A DNA stretch of 54,727 bases from contig JAFUQZ010000080.1 in the NCBI GenBank assembly GCA_017472085.1, positions 1-54,727 on the forward strand. The letters run 5' to 3'. Below, piece after piece: positions 46,388 through 54,507 of this stretch. This DNA comes from Akkermansia sp. GTDB lineage: Bacteria > Verrucomicrobiota > Verrucomicrobiia > Verrucomicrobiales > Akkermansiaceae. A model generated the notes under the pieces. It saw only the letters and a program-made list of their open reading frames with translations, was not told the origin of the DNA and did not search any database. The position numbers were made by a program, and so were the translations under genes. Positions within the stretch are counted from its first letter, which is position 1, and each line of letters opens with the position of its first letter.

Positions 46388-49096
46388 TTATTTATCCTCC
46401 AGGGCAGCCTGAGCGGCAGCGATGCGGGCCGTGGGCACACGGTAGGGCGAGCAGGATACGTAGGTGAGGCCGATGCGGTGGCAGAACTTCACGGAGGCAG
46501 GGTCGCCGCCGTGCTCGCCACAGATGCCAATCTTCATCCCCGGGCGGGTCTTGCGGCCCAGCTCCACGCCAATCTCCATGAGCTTGCCCACACCCTTCTG
46601 GTCGATGCTGGCAAAGACGTTGCGCCCGATGATTTCCAAATCCTGGTAAGTGCCGAGGAAGGCGCCGGAGTCATCGCGGCTCATGCCGAGGCCGGTCTGG
46701 GTCAGGTCATTCGTGCCGAAGGAGAAGAACTCGGCGTTCTGAGCAATCTCATCGGCGGTGACACAGGCGCGGGGAATCTCAATCATGGTGCCCACGCGGT
46801 AAGACACGCGGCGGCCCTTCTCCTCAAACACCTGCTCGGCCACACGGTCAATGATGGCCTTCTGCAGCTCCAGTTCCTTGTTGAAGGCCACGAGCGGCAC
46901 CATGATTTCCGGGCGCACCTCAAAGCCCTCTTCCTCCATCACCTCGATGGCAGCTTCAATGATGGCACGAGCCTGCATTTCCGTGATTTCGGGGTGGTCG
47001 ATGCCGAGGCGGCAGCCGCGGTGACCCAGCATGGGGTTGAACTCATGCAGCTCGGAAACGCGATGCATGATGAACTCCACGGGCATGTTGAACTTCTTGG
47101 AGAGGTCAAGCTGCTGCTCCTTGGTCTGGGGCAGGAATTCATGCAGGGGCGGATCCAGCAGGCGGATGGTGGCAGGGCGTCCGGCCAGCGCCTTGAAGAT
47201 ACCCTTGAAGTCGCTCTTCTGGAACGGCAGCAGGTTCAGCACAGCCTCGCGACGCTCATCGATACGCTGGGAGAGAATCATGCGGCGCATGAAGTCGATG
47301 CGATTGCCGTTGAAGAACATGTGCTCCGTACGGCAGAGACCGATACCCGTGGCACCGAAGGCGATGGCGGCAGCGGCCTGATCCGGGGAGTCGGCGTTGG
47401 TGCGTACCTTCAGGCGGGCCAGGCGGTCGCACCACTCCATCACGCGGGCAAAGTCGCGGTAGGTGCGGCTGTCCTCCGGCTGCATGGTCTTCTTGACGAG
47501 TACCTGTACGATTTCGGAGGGGGCGGTCGGCAGCTTGCCGGCATACACCAGACCCGCCGTGCCGTCCAGGGAGAGGTAATCCCCCTCGTGGTACATCACA
47601 CCGCCGATGGTGATGGTGCGCTCCTGATAATCAATGGCCATCTCGCTCACGCCGCAGACGCAGACCTTGCCCATCTGGCGAGCCACCAGGGCTGCATGGC
47701 TGGAAAGGCCACCGCGGGCGGTCAGAATACCCTCTGCGGCAATCATGCCGCGCAGGTCCTCCGGGGAGGTCTCCAGACGCACCAGCAGCACTTTTTCGCC
47801 GCGTTTGGTCGCCTCCACGCAGCGGGCGGCATTCAGATAGAAACGCCCGGAAGCAGCGCCCGGCCCGGCGTTGAGCCCCTTGGCAATGCGCTTGGCGCTG
47901 CGCAGAGCGCTGTCGTCAAAGATGGGAGCGAGCACCTGGTCTACCTGATCGGCGGGGATGCGCTTCACCGCGGTCTGCCAGTCGATGAGCCCCTCGCGCT
48001 CCATATCACAGGCAATGCGGAACGCGGCAATGCCGGTGCGCTTGCCGTTGCGGGTCTGGAGCATGTACACTTTCTTATCCTGGATGGTGAACTCGAAGTC
48101 CTGCATGTCGCGGAAGTGGTTTTCGAGCGTCTTGCGGATGGAGCAGAGCTCCTCATAGGCGCTGGGCATCACCTCTGCCAGCTTGCCGACCGGCTCAGGG
48201 GTACGCACGCCGGCCACCACGTCCTCACCCTGGGCATTCATGAGGAATTCGCCGTAGAATTCGTTTTTACCGATGGCGGGATTGCGGGTGAAGGCCACAC
48301 CGGAGCCGGATTCGTTGGAAGTGTTGCCGAACACCATGCACTGCACATTCACAGCGGTGCCCCAATCAGCGGGAATGCCGTACTTGGCGCGGTAGGTGAT
48401 GGCTCGCTCGTTGTTCCAGGAACCGAACACGGCACCGATAGCGCCCTTGAGCTGCTCCCACGGATCGGCCGGGAAATTCTGACCGGCGCGGCGAAGCACC
48501 AGCGTCTTGAAACGCTTCACCAGCTCGCGGCTGTCATCCGCCGTCAGCTCCGCATCGGAAATGTCGCGGCCATAGCGTTCATGCTTCAGCGCGTGAATCT
48601 CTGCCTCAAAGGGTTCCATATCCTCCCCCTCGGATTTCTGCACCCCCATCACCACATCGCCGTACATCTGCACAAAGCGGCGATAGCAGTCCCAGGCGAA
48701 GCGGGGGTTGGATGTTGCAGCGGCCATGGCCTCCACGGTCTCATCATTCAGGCCCAGGTTCAGGATGGTGTCCATCATGCCGGGCATGGACTCACGGGCG
48801 CCGGAACGCACGGACACCAGCAGAGGCATGGCTGCCGTATCGCCGAACTTGCGACCCACCAGCTCTTCCATGCGGGCAATGCCGTTCTTCACCTCACCCT
48901 CCAGCTCTGCCGGATAGGTGAGTGCGTTGTCGTAGTAATAGGTGCAAACTTCCGTTGTGATAGTGAATCCGGGAGGCACGGGCAGGCCGATGCGGGCCAT
49001 TTCTGCCAGATTAGCGCCCTTACCACCCAGAAGGGCTTTCATGCTGCCGTTGCCGTCGGCGGTGCCACCGCCGAAATGATATACAATCTTGCTCAT
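46388..49096 (-). CDS. ppdK: Pyruvate, phosphate dikinase
   Basis: 902 residues, the normal PPDK length. The ATP-grasp N-terminal domain has [22 protein letters not shown]; the phospho-His domain is [21 protein letters not shown]; the C-terminal PEP-binding barrel has [16 protein letters not shown] and [14 protein letters not shown]. It interconverts pyruvate, ATP and phosphate with PEP, AMP and PPi, linking glycolysis and gluconeogenesis. ATG 49096 ([11 protein letters not shown]) aligns with the family. A leader stem CTGTTCA/TGAACAG lies just before the start. Confidence 0.95.
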   Translation of the reverse strand: MSKIVYHFGGGTADGNGSMKALLGGKGANLAEMARIGLPVPPGFTITTEVCTYYYDNALTYPAELEGEVKNGIARMEELVGRKFGDTAAMPLLVSVRSGARESMPGMMDTILNLGLNDETVEAMAAATSNPRFAWDCYRRFVQMYGDVVMGVQKSEGEDMEPFEAEIHALKHERYGRDISDAELTADDSRELVKRFKTLVLRRAGQNFPADPWEQLKGAIGAVFGSWNNERAITYRAKYGIPADWGTAVNVQCMVFGNTSNESGSGVAFTRNPAIGKNEFYGEFLMNAQGEDVVAGVRTPEPVGKLAEVMPSAYEELCSIRKTLENHFRDMQDFEFTIQDKKVYMLQTRNGKRTGIAAFRIACDMEREGLIDWQTAVKRIPADQVDQVLAPIFDDSALRSAKRIAKGLNAGPGAASGRFYLNAARCVEATKRGEKVLLVRLETSPEDLRGMIAAEGILTARGGLSSHAALVARQMGKVCVCGVSEMAIDYQERTITIGGVMYHEGDYLSLDGTAGLVYAGKLPTAPSEIVQVLVKKTMQPEDSRTYRDFARVMEWCDRLARLKVRTNADSPDQAAAAIAFGATGIGLCRTEHMFFNGNRIDFMRRMILSQRIDERREAVLNLLPFQKSDFKGIFKALAGRPATIRLLDPPLHEFLPQTKEQQLDLSKKFNMPVEFIMHRVSELHEFNPMLGHRGCRLGIDHPEITEMQARAIIEAAIEVMEEEGFEVRPEIMVPLVAFNKELELQKAIIDRVAEQVFEEKGRRVSYRVGTMIEIPRACVTADEIAQNAEFFSFGTNDLTQTGLGMSRDDSGAFLGTYQDLEIIGRNVFASIDQKGVGKLMEIGVELGRKTRPGMKIGICGEHGGDPASVKFCHRIGLTYVSCSPYRVPTARIAAAQAALEDK

Positions 49097-49133
49097 AATA
49101 GTGCTGCGTGTACTGTTCAGAAAATGATTGAAC

Positions 49134-49163
49134 AGCATACCGCATCGGGGAGAGTCCTGTCAA
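49134..49163 (-). promoter_or_regulatory. Promoter of ppdK
   Basis: Minus strand TTGACA (49163-49158), spacer 18, TATGCT (49139-49134). Confidence 0.7.
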
Positions 49164-49206
49164 GCTCTCCCTCTGCCACGGCGGCTATTGCCGGAATCCC
49201 GTTGTG

Positions 49207-49662
49207 TCATGCGGAAGGGAAAGCAAACAATTCCGCTGCGCGGCATCCGCATTTCGGATTTTCGGAGACCAGCAGCTCCCTCAGCGCCGCCCCCATACGA
49301 GCAGCGGTGTCATCCGGAATCATCACCGAGAGCCGGCAGGCGCTGGTGTCGTACTTAAAGAAGGTTTTATTCTCCTTGTAATGCTGCCAGGCCATACTGA
49401 GCTTCTCACAATGCTCCTCCGGCAGCGCCAGATAGATGCGGAATTTGCTCTCGTCCCCATCCATGCCGCGCTGGCGCACCGTCACCTTGATTTCGTAGAA
49501 CGTCTCGCCTGCCTCGGTAGCATACTCCTCGCGCACCTCACAGCTCTGCACCCCGCGCAGGCGATAAATACCATTCTTGCGAGCATCATCGCGCATATCC
49601 GCCAGGATTTCACGGTCACCATCAATAAAAACGAAATCGCTCAGGATAATCTCCGCCTTCAT
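49207..49662 (-). CDS. Conserved-looking cytosolic protein of unknown function
   Basis: 151 residues, no signal peptide or membrane helix. The N-terminal 70 residues read as beta strands (MKAEIILSDFVFIDGDREIL, ETFYEIKVTVRQRG), the rest as helix-strand. I recognise no family. The start is supported by TTTACA-17-TAGACT ending 6 bp before the ATG. The gene lies divergent from the SRP RNA, whose promoter starts about 60 bp away. Confidence 0.7.
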   Translation of the reverse strand: MKAEIILSDFVFIDGDREILADMRDDARKNGIYRLRGVQSCEVREEYATEAGETFYEIKVTVRQRGMDGDESKFRIYLALPEEHCEKLSMAWQHYKENKTFFKYDTSACRLSVMIPDDTAARMGAALRELLVSENPKCGCRAAELFAFPSA

Positions 49663-49668
49663 GCTGCC

Positions 49669-49697
49669 AGTCTACACAGTCCGATGCGAATTGTAAA
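49669..49697 (-). promoter_or_regulatory. Promoter of the 151-residue hypothetical gene
   Basis: Minus strand TTTACA (49697-49692), spacer 17, TAGACT (49674-49669), 6 bp to ATG 49662: leaderless arrangement. Confidence 0.6.
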
Positions 49698-49720
49698 GTT
49701 CAATCTGACAAAAAATGAGC

Positions 49721-49749
49721 TTGACCTGGCGCGAAAGCTATGGCACACT
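49721..49749 (+). promoter_or_regulatory. Promoter of the SRP RNA
   Basis: TTGACC (49721-49726), spacer 17, CACACT (49744-49749). The predicted start near 49756 coincides with the first paired base of the RNA. Confidence 0.55.
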
Positions 49750-49755
49750 TCCCCT

Positions 49756-49856
49756 GCCGCCGGGCTCCCCGGATGTGCGGCTGGAAAACCCCGCCAGGAC
49801 CGAGAGGTAGCAACGGTATTCAGACCACACTTGTCGGGGTGCGCCCGGCGGTTTTT
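49756..49856 (+). ncRNA. ffs: Signal recognition particle 4.5S RNA
   Basis: The conserved domain IV is visible at about 49793-49816: GCCAGGACC-GAGA-GGTAGCAACGG, with the asymmetric CAGG / AGCAA loop that binds Ffh. The terminal stem CCGCCGGGC (49757-49765) pairs perfectly with GCCCGGCGG (49843-49851), and CCCCGG with CGGGG inside it. About 100 nt is the usual size of the small bacterial form. The apical tetraloop is GAGA, not the common GGAA. Six T follow the closing stem, which therefore also serves as terminator. The RNA pairs with Ffh and FtsY to target membrane proteins. Confidence 0.88.
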
Positions 49857-49966
49857 TGTGCCGCATTCAACCGATTGCCCCCCTCTTCGCAGGTAATTTT
49901 GCGCGCTCCGTACGCTACCTGAAAACTTTTTCTTTCATTTTTTTGCAAAAAAAAAATGAAAAAAAC

Positions 49967-49978
49967 TGTTAGCTAACA
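49967..49978. promoter_or_regulatory. 12-bp perfect palindrome upstream of the small-peptide promoter
   Basis: TGTTAGCTAACA, 12 bp before the -35 box at 49991. Just left of it is an A/T-only inverted repeat (TTTCATTTTTTT...AAAAAAATGAAA, 49933-49963). It is a likely operator, but no regulator is known. Confidence 0.5.
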
Positions 49979-49990
49979 TAAAAAAAGGGG

Positions 49991-50018
49991 TTGACTTCTC
50001 CGAATAAAAGAGTAGAAT
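49991..50018 (+). promoter_or_regulatory. Promoter of the 38-residue peptide unit
   Basis: TTGACT (49991-49996), spacer 16, TAGAAT (50013-50018). Leader of about 35 nt. Confidence 0.65.
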
Positions 50019-50057
50019 GCCCGCACACCTTTAACCATCACCTATCTGGGAAACAAT

Positions 50058-50174
50058 ATGACCAAAATGATTACCATTATGCTGGGTATTTCCGCTCTGA
50101 CCGCAGTCGGTAACAGCCTGCCTCCCTGCCCGGAGAACAGCCTGCCCCCCTGCCCGGAGTTCTCTGTGCGCTGA
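50058..50174 (+). CDS. Small secreted peptide with NSLPPCPE repeat
   Basis: A 38-residue frame: MTKMITIMLGISALTAVG looks like a short signal peptide, followed by two copies of NSLPPCPE and the end FSVR. The two Cys would be free for a disulfide or metal. It is flanked by a good promoter and a strong terminator, with an A-rich GGAAACAAT start context like other genes here. Alternatively the unit is a non-coding RNA and the frame is chance. The 24-bp direct repeat encoding the octapeptide is nearly identical at DNA level. Confidence 0.5.
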   Translation: MTKMITIMLGISALTAVGNSLPPCPENSLPPCPEFSVR

Positions 50175-50246
50175 AGCACGCCCGGCCAACTACCCGGTTC
50201 CGCGTTCATGTGAACGTGATTTGACCGATGCGCCTGACGGCAACCA

Positions 50247-50280
50247 AGACGCTTTCCTGAAAGGGAAAGGCGTTTTTTTT
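50247..50280 (+). terminator. Terminator of the small-peptide unit
   Basis: Arms ACGCTTTCC / GGGAAAGGCGT with one bulge and loop TGAAA, followed by eight T. Confidence 0.85.
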
Positions 50281-50289
50281 GCACTTATA

Positions 50290-51522
50290 TTACTGAGCCG
50301 TTCTGCGATAATCCGTTCTGCCGCGCCAGTACGCCGCAACCTCACCCAACAGGAAAAAGGAACCGCAAATCAATGTCCCCTCCTCAGGGTGCTGCAGGGC
50401 GGCCTCCAGCGTTTCCGGGCAACACACGGCAGCCTGTGATACCGCGCGCACTTTCGTTGCCATCTCAGGCGGCGGCAGAATGCGCGGAGACTGCACCGGC
50501 GGCAGAATCCACTCTCCCACAATCGGAGCGAGCAGCTCCAGAGTTTCGTCCAGCGCCTTGTCAGCAGAGCCGGCGTAGATGCAGCGGGCCTTGACCTCTC
50601 CAAAGCGCTCCCGCCAGGTACGCACCAGCACATGCATGGCGTGCGGATTGTGCGCTCCATCCAGAATCACCCCCGGCAACACTTCTTCAAAGCGTCCCGA
50701 CCAGCGCACCTGCGCCAGCCCGCACGCCTCCTCCTCTGCCGAGCAGAGGAAATGCGGCAGGGCATGCAGAGCCGCCAGAGCCAGCGCGGCGTTGCGCCGC
50801 TGGTGGGCTCCCGCCAGCCCCAACGGCAGCTCGCATTCTGCCGAGATGATGCGGAAATCGGTATCCATGCGCTGCGCTGCCTCATGTATGGCGCGGATGG
50901 CCTCCGGCTCCTGCGGGGCAATGACCACCGGACGATGCCAGGCGATAATACCGGCTTTCTCTCCCGCCACATCATAGAGGGTGGATCCCAGATATTGCGT
51001 GTGATCCAGCCCGATGGGGGTGATGACCGCCACATCCTTGGGCACGGCATTGGTGGCATCCAGTCTGCCGCCCATGCCGGTTTCCAGCACAATCAGCTCC
51101 ACCTCCTGCTCAGCGAAATACAGCATGGCCACCGCCAGCACAATTTCAAAGAAGGTGGGCGGTGTCTCCCAGCCCTCTATCAGCCCTCTCACATAATCAA
51201 TGAGCCGCGCAGCATCGGCATCCGGGATATTTTCGCCATTCACCCGGATGCGTTCATTGAACTCCACCAGATGCGGCGAGGTGAACAAGCCCGTCCTGTA
51301 CCCGGCAGAGCGCGCCACCGACTCAATGAATGCGCAGGTAGAACCCTTGCCGTTGGTACCTGCCACATGCACCACCCGTGCCCGCGGATACAGCACACCG
51401 CATTCTTTCAGCAGGCGTGTGATACCCTCCAGCCCCAGCTTGATACCGAACACCTGCACGGAATACAGCCAATCCAGAGAATTGACGATTGACGATTGAC
51501 TTTTGACCATTGTTGGAGACAT
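50290..51522 (-). CDS. folC: Bifunctional folylpolyglutamate/dihydrofolate synthase
   Basis: 410 residues from ATG 51522. Mur-ligase-like fold with ATP loop VVHVAGTNGKGSTCAFIES, SPHLVEFNERIRVNGE, LETGMGGRLDATN, ITPIGLDHTQYLG and DGAHNPHAMHVL, all FolC signatures. It adds glutamates to folates. The first codons are unusual: a heptamer array (51481-51508) encodes the KSQSSIVN stretch, so MVKSQ at 51510 is a second possible start. It lies 78 bp after the AlbA-type gene. Confidence 0.92.
   Translation of the reverse strand: MSPTMVKSQSSIVNSLDWLYSVQVFGIKLGLEGITRLLKECGVLYPRARVVHVAGTNGKGSTCAFIESVARSAGYRTGLFTSPHLVEFNERIRVNGENIPDADAARLIDYVRGLIEGWETPPTFFEIVLAVAMLYFAEQEVELIVLETGMGGRLDATNAVPKDVAVITPIGLDHTQYLGSTLYDVAGEKAGIIAWHRPVVIAPQEPEAIRAIHEAAQRMDTDFRIISAECELPLGLAGAHQRRNAALALAALHALPHFLCSAEEEACGLAQVRWSGRFEEVLPGVILDGAHNPHAMHVLVRTWRERFGEVKARCIYAGSADKALDETLELLAPIVGEWILPPVQSPRILPPPEMATKVRAVSQAAVCCPETLEAALQHPEEGTLICGSFFLLGEVAAYWRGRTDYRRTAQ
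51481..51508. repeat. Four-unit heptamer array (ATTGACG type) at the folC start
   Basis: Units ATTGACG, ATTGACG, ATTGACT and TTTGACC. The array lies within the first codons of folC, at the junction with the upstream AlbA-type gene. Confidence 0.8.
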
Positions 51523-51599
51523 GAACTTGTTTTGTTGGGAATTCAGATACACATTGGCGCAATTTCGTATATTTTGGCGCAATCGTAGTGGCACGGCAA

Positions 51600-52979
51600 T
51601 CATTCCTTTTCACGCACGCATTCTGCCGAAATTTCAGGATTAAAGAGGAATATCCACTCCTTTTTCATGGAATCCAGCAGCATTCCTTTAGAAATCAACT
51701 GTTTTTTGAGACGTTGCACCGTACGACGGGATATCTGCAACTTTTCGGCTAATGCCGTCTGACTAATTTTATTGTTCTGTTGAATTTCGGCGACAAGTTT
51801 CATCTCGACCGCAGAAAGTTCTGCGGCGGATATATTCGAGAGAGATGCGTCCGTTTCCCCGCCGGAAGCATCTCTATGCTGCGCCGATGAGAAAACAACC
51901 GTCAAATCCTCACCCAATAATTCGTACTGAGGAGCCGGCACACCATACTGACTGCAGTACCGGTAAAGCCTGGCTATACCACGCCCCCGGGACTCAATGT
52001 ATCCGGCGCGGAAAAAGGCGTTTGCAATACAGGGATTAAATGGCTTGGATCTGTGCCGATTCGTAAGAGTCTCCAAAGTCCACCCCAGAGGCAGAATGCA
52101 GCTGTTGCTGATGCTTAAGCTGCTATCATCCACACGAATTTGTATCGGCACATTATCGCACCAATAACAATGAACAATTGCGTTCAGAACCGCTTCTCGG
52201 ATGGCCGGGCGGGGATAGGGGTATCGTTCCACACGAACATCCCTTTCGTATGATATGGAAGCCGTCAGGTATTTAGCATACAGCAAATCAATGACCCTAT
52301 CCGCTATCAGGAACAGAGAACCACTCACAACATCGTGATAAAGCAACTCACTTTCGTTAGTGAAACGCCCTATTTTGACACAGCAGCCCGTGATAAGTTT
52401 TTCGGGCTTCCTGTGAAAAAGAAGAACGGCTGCATTCTTCAGCTTTCCGCCGGAAATGAGCCCCAGCTGATCGAGGATCTGAGCATGACTCATGGTCACA
52501 TCTTCCTCACTTATCCGCCTGCAGCGAAGCGCTTCACGGCGAAAGATATCAAAGCTTTCTCTGTCCAAATCATCTATACTGAAGGAATCTGCTATCAGAC
52601 CGTCCCACTTCAACCCATTCTTCTGAAGCAGAAATTCGTTGAGAGCATTCCCCTTCAGTACCTGTTTGGTACTTCCGCAGCGATAATGGTATTCCCCGCG
52701 ATAATTAATGGGAACAGAACTGGGGGCTACGATAATTTCGATATAATAACGCCCGGAGACCTCATGCAAATCCACATCTGCAAGGATACCAAGAGTCTGA
52801 AGTATCTTATTGGGTATATCCTCAAGCAAGCGAGCATAATCTGACACGCCGACCACATTTCCCGAGTCATCCAGACCTATGAAGATACGACCACCCTGTG
52901 CATTTGCAAAACCGCAAATCCACTTCAGATAGTCATCCCGCCAATTCTCTTTCCACTCAATGTTCTGATCTTCGGGCAT
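51600..52979 (-). CDS. AlbA_2/Schlafen-type ATP-binding regulator (second copy in window)
   Basis: 459 residues. N-terminal AlbA_2 domain (IEWKENWRDDYLKWICGFANAQGGRIFIGLDDSGNVVG, about 7-130), HATPase_c_4-like part (IREAVLNAIVHCYWCDNVP, about 270-350) and a C-terminal HTH (ISQTALAEKLQISRRTVQRLKKQL). Same architecture as the gene at 595 but only distant in sequence. ATG 52979 (MPEDQN) is chosen; the longer frame would start at a TTG overlapping the ahcY stop. It is AT-richer than its neighbours. Between ahcY and this gene is a run of seven C (53011-53017). Confidence 0.8.
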   Translation of the reverse strand: MPEDQNIEWKENWRDDYLKWICGFANAQGGRIFIGLDDSGNVVGVSDYARLLEDIPNKILQTLGILADVDLHEVSGRYYIEIIVAPSSVPINYRGEYHYRCGSTKQVLKGNALNEFLLQKNGLKWDGLIADSFSIDDLDRESFDIFRREALRCRRISEEDVTMSHAQILDQLGLISGGKLKNAAVLLFHRKPEKLITGCCVKIGRFTNESELLYHDVVSGSLFLIADRVIDLLYAKYLTASISYERDVRVERYPYPRPAIREAVLNAIVHCYWCDNVPIQIRVDDSSLSISNSCILPLGWTLETLTNRHRSKPFNPCIANAFFRAGYIESRGRGIARLYRYCSQYGVPAPQYELLGEDLTVVFSSAQHRDASGGETDASLSNISAAELSAVEMKLVAEIQQNNKISQTALAEKLQISRRTVQRLKKQLISKGMLLDSMKKEWIFLFNPEISAECVREKE

Positions 52980-53026
52980 GATCTGTTTTCGCTTTATTTG
53001 AGGGAACAGTCCCCCCCTTATTTGCG

Positions 53027-54439
53027 TCAATATCTGTACATTTCAGCCTTATAGGGGCCTTCCACGGGCACGCCGATGTAGTCGGCCTGCTTCTGCGTGA
53101 GGGTGGTGAGACGGGCGCCGAGCTTGGCGAGGTGGAGGCGGGCCACTTCTTCATCCAGCTTCTTGGGCAGCACCTGCACGGTGTTGGCGCGGGTGCCGCG
53201 CTCTGCCCAGAGGGCCATCTGAGCCAGCACCTGGTTGGTGAAGCTGTTGCTCATCACGAAAGAAGCATGCCCCGTGGCACAACCCAGGTTCACCAGACGC
53301 CCCTCTGCCAGCAGATACAGACTGTGACCGTCCGGGAAGGTGTACTTATCCACCTGCGGCTTGATGTTGGTGCAGACGATACCCTCGCGGTTCTGGAGGC
53401 GGGCCACCTGAATCTCGTTGTCGAAGTGTCCGATGTTGCAGACGATGGCCTGATCTTTAATCTTCTCCATGTGTTCCAGGGTGATGATGTCGCAGTTACC
53501 CGTCGTGGTCACATAGATGTCTGCCCAGCCGAGGGTATCCTCCACCGTGAGCACGCGGTAGCCCTCCATGGCGGCCTGAAGTGCGCAGATGGGGTCCACC
53601 TCCGTCACGACCACCTGAGCGCCGAGCCCGCGCAACGCCTGCGCGCAGCCCTTGCCCACATCGCCATAGCCGCAGATGACGGCCACCTTGCCGGCAATCA
53701 TCACATCCGTGGCGCGCTTGATACCGTCTGTCAGACTTTCGCGGCAGCCGTAGAGATTATCGAACTTGCTCTTGGTCACGGAATCATTCACATTGATGGC
53801 CGGGAAGAGCAGCTTACCCTCACGCTCCATCTGGTAGAGACGGTGCACGCCGGTGGTTGTTTCCTCGGATACACCCATAATCTCCGGCATCCAGCGGTGG
53901 AACACCCCGGGCTGTTCGGCCGCAATGCGCTTGAGCAGCGCCTTGATAACGCCTTCTTCCTCGCTGCCGGAGGGGGTATTAACCCACTCGCTGCCTTCCT
54001 CCATCTCATAGCCCTTGTGCAGCAGCAGCGTCACATCACCGCCGTCATCCACAATCAGCTGCGGTCCCTGCCCCTCGCGGTGGGAAAGCGCCGCCCAGGT
54101 GCAGTCCCAGTATTCTTCCAGCGTTTCGCCCTTCCAGGCAAACACCGGCACCCCGGTCGCCGCAATGGCAGCAGCGGCATGGTCCTGGGTCGAGAAAATG
54201 TTGCAGCTGGCCCAGCGCACATCCGCCCCCAGCTCCACCAGAGTTTCAATGAGAATGGCTGTCTGAATCGTCATGTGCAGAGAACCGGTGATGCGTACCC
54301 CCGCCAGCGGTTTCTGCGGGCCATATTTCTCCCGGCAGGCCATCAGGCCCGGCATCTCGTATTCCGAAACGGCAATTTCCTTGCGGCCCCAGTCCTTCAG
54401 GCTGATATCCGCCACTTTGTAAGAGTCTCCAGCTGTCAT
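53027..54439 (-). CDS. ahcY: Adenosylhomocysteinase
   Basis: 470 residues. NAD-binding motif [25 protein letters not shown], substrate-domain motifs [33 protein letters not shown] and the C-terminal [24 protein letters not shown] ending in the conserved Lys-Tyr region. It splits S-adenosylhomocysteine into adenosine and homocysteine, relieving inhibition of methyltransferases. The -10 box (TAAAAT) lies only 9 bp before the ATG, so there is no room for an SAH riboswitch in the leader. Confidence 0.95.
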   Translation of the reverse strand: MTAGDSYKVADISLKDWGRKEIAVSEYEMPGLMACREKYGPQKPLAGVRITGSLHMTIQTAILIETLVELGADVRWASCNIFSTQDHAAAAIAATGVPVFAWKGETLEEYWDCTWAALSHREGQGPQLIVDDGGDVTLLLHKGYEMEEGSEWVNTPSGSEEEGVIKALLKRIAAEQPGVFHRWMPEIMGVSEETTTGVHRLYQMEREGKLLFPAINVNDSVTKSKFDNLYGCRESLTDGIKRATDVMIAGKVAVICGYGDVGKGCAQALRGLGAQVVVTEVDPICALQAAMEGYRVLTVEDTLGWADIYVTTTGNCDIITLEHMEKIKDQAIVCNIGHFDNEIQVARLQNREGIVCTNIKPQVDKYTFPDGHSLYLLAEGRLVNLGCATGHASFVMSNSFTNQVLAQMALWAERGTRANTVQVLPKKLDEEVARLHLAKLGARLTTLTQKQADYIGVPVEGPYKAEMYRY

Positions 54440-54448
54440 GTTGGCGGC

Positions 54449-54477
54449 ATTTTACCGTTTTTTCCACTGAAAAACAA
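54449..54477 (-). promoter_or_regulatory. Promoter of ahcY
   Basis: Minus strand TTGTTT (54477-54472), spacer 17, TAAAAT (54454-54449), 9 bp to ATG 54439. Confidence 0.5.
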
Positions 54478-54490
54478 GTATAAAAGCGTA

Positions 54491-54507
54491 TCGCATTTGA
54501 AATGCGA
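54491..54507. promoter_or_regulatory. TCGCATT-N3-AATGCGA palindrome, copy 3
   Basis: TCGCATT-TGA-AATGCGA, 14 bp upstream of the ahcY -35 box. Same arms as the two copies before the PEP-CTERM gene. Confidence 0.6.
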
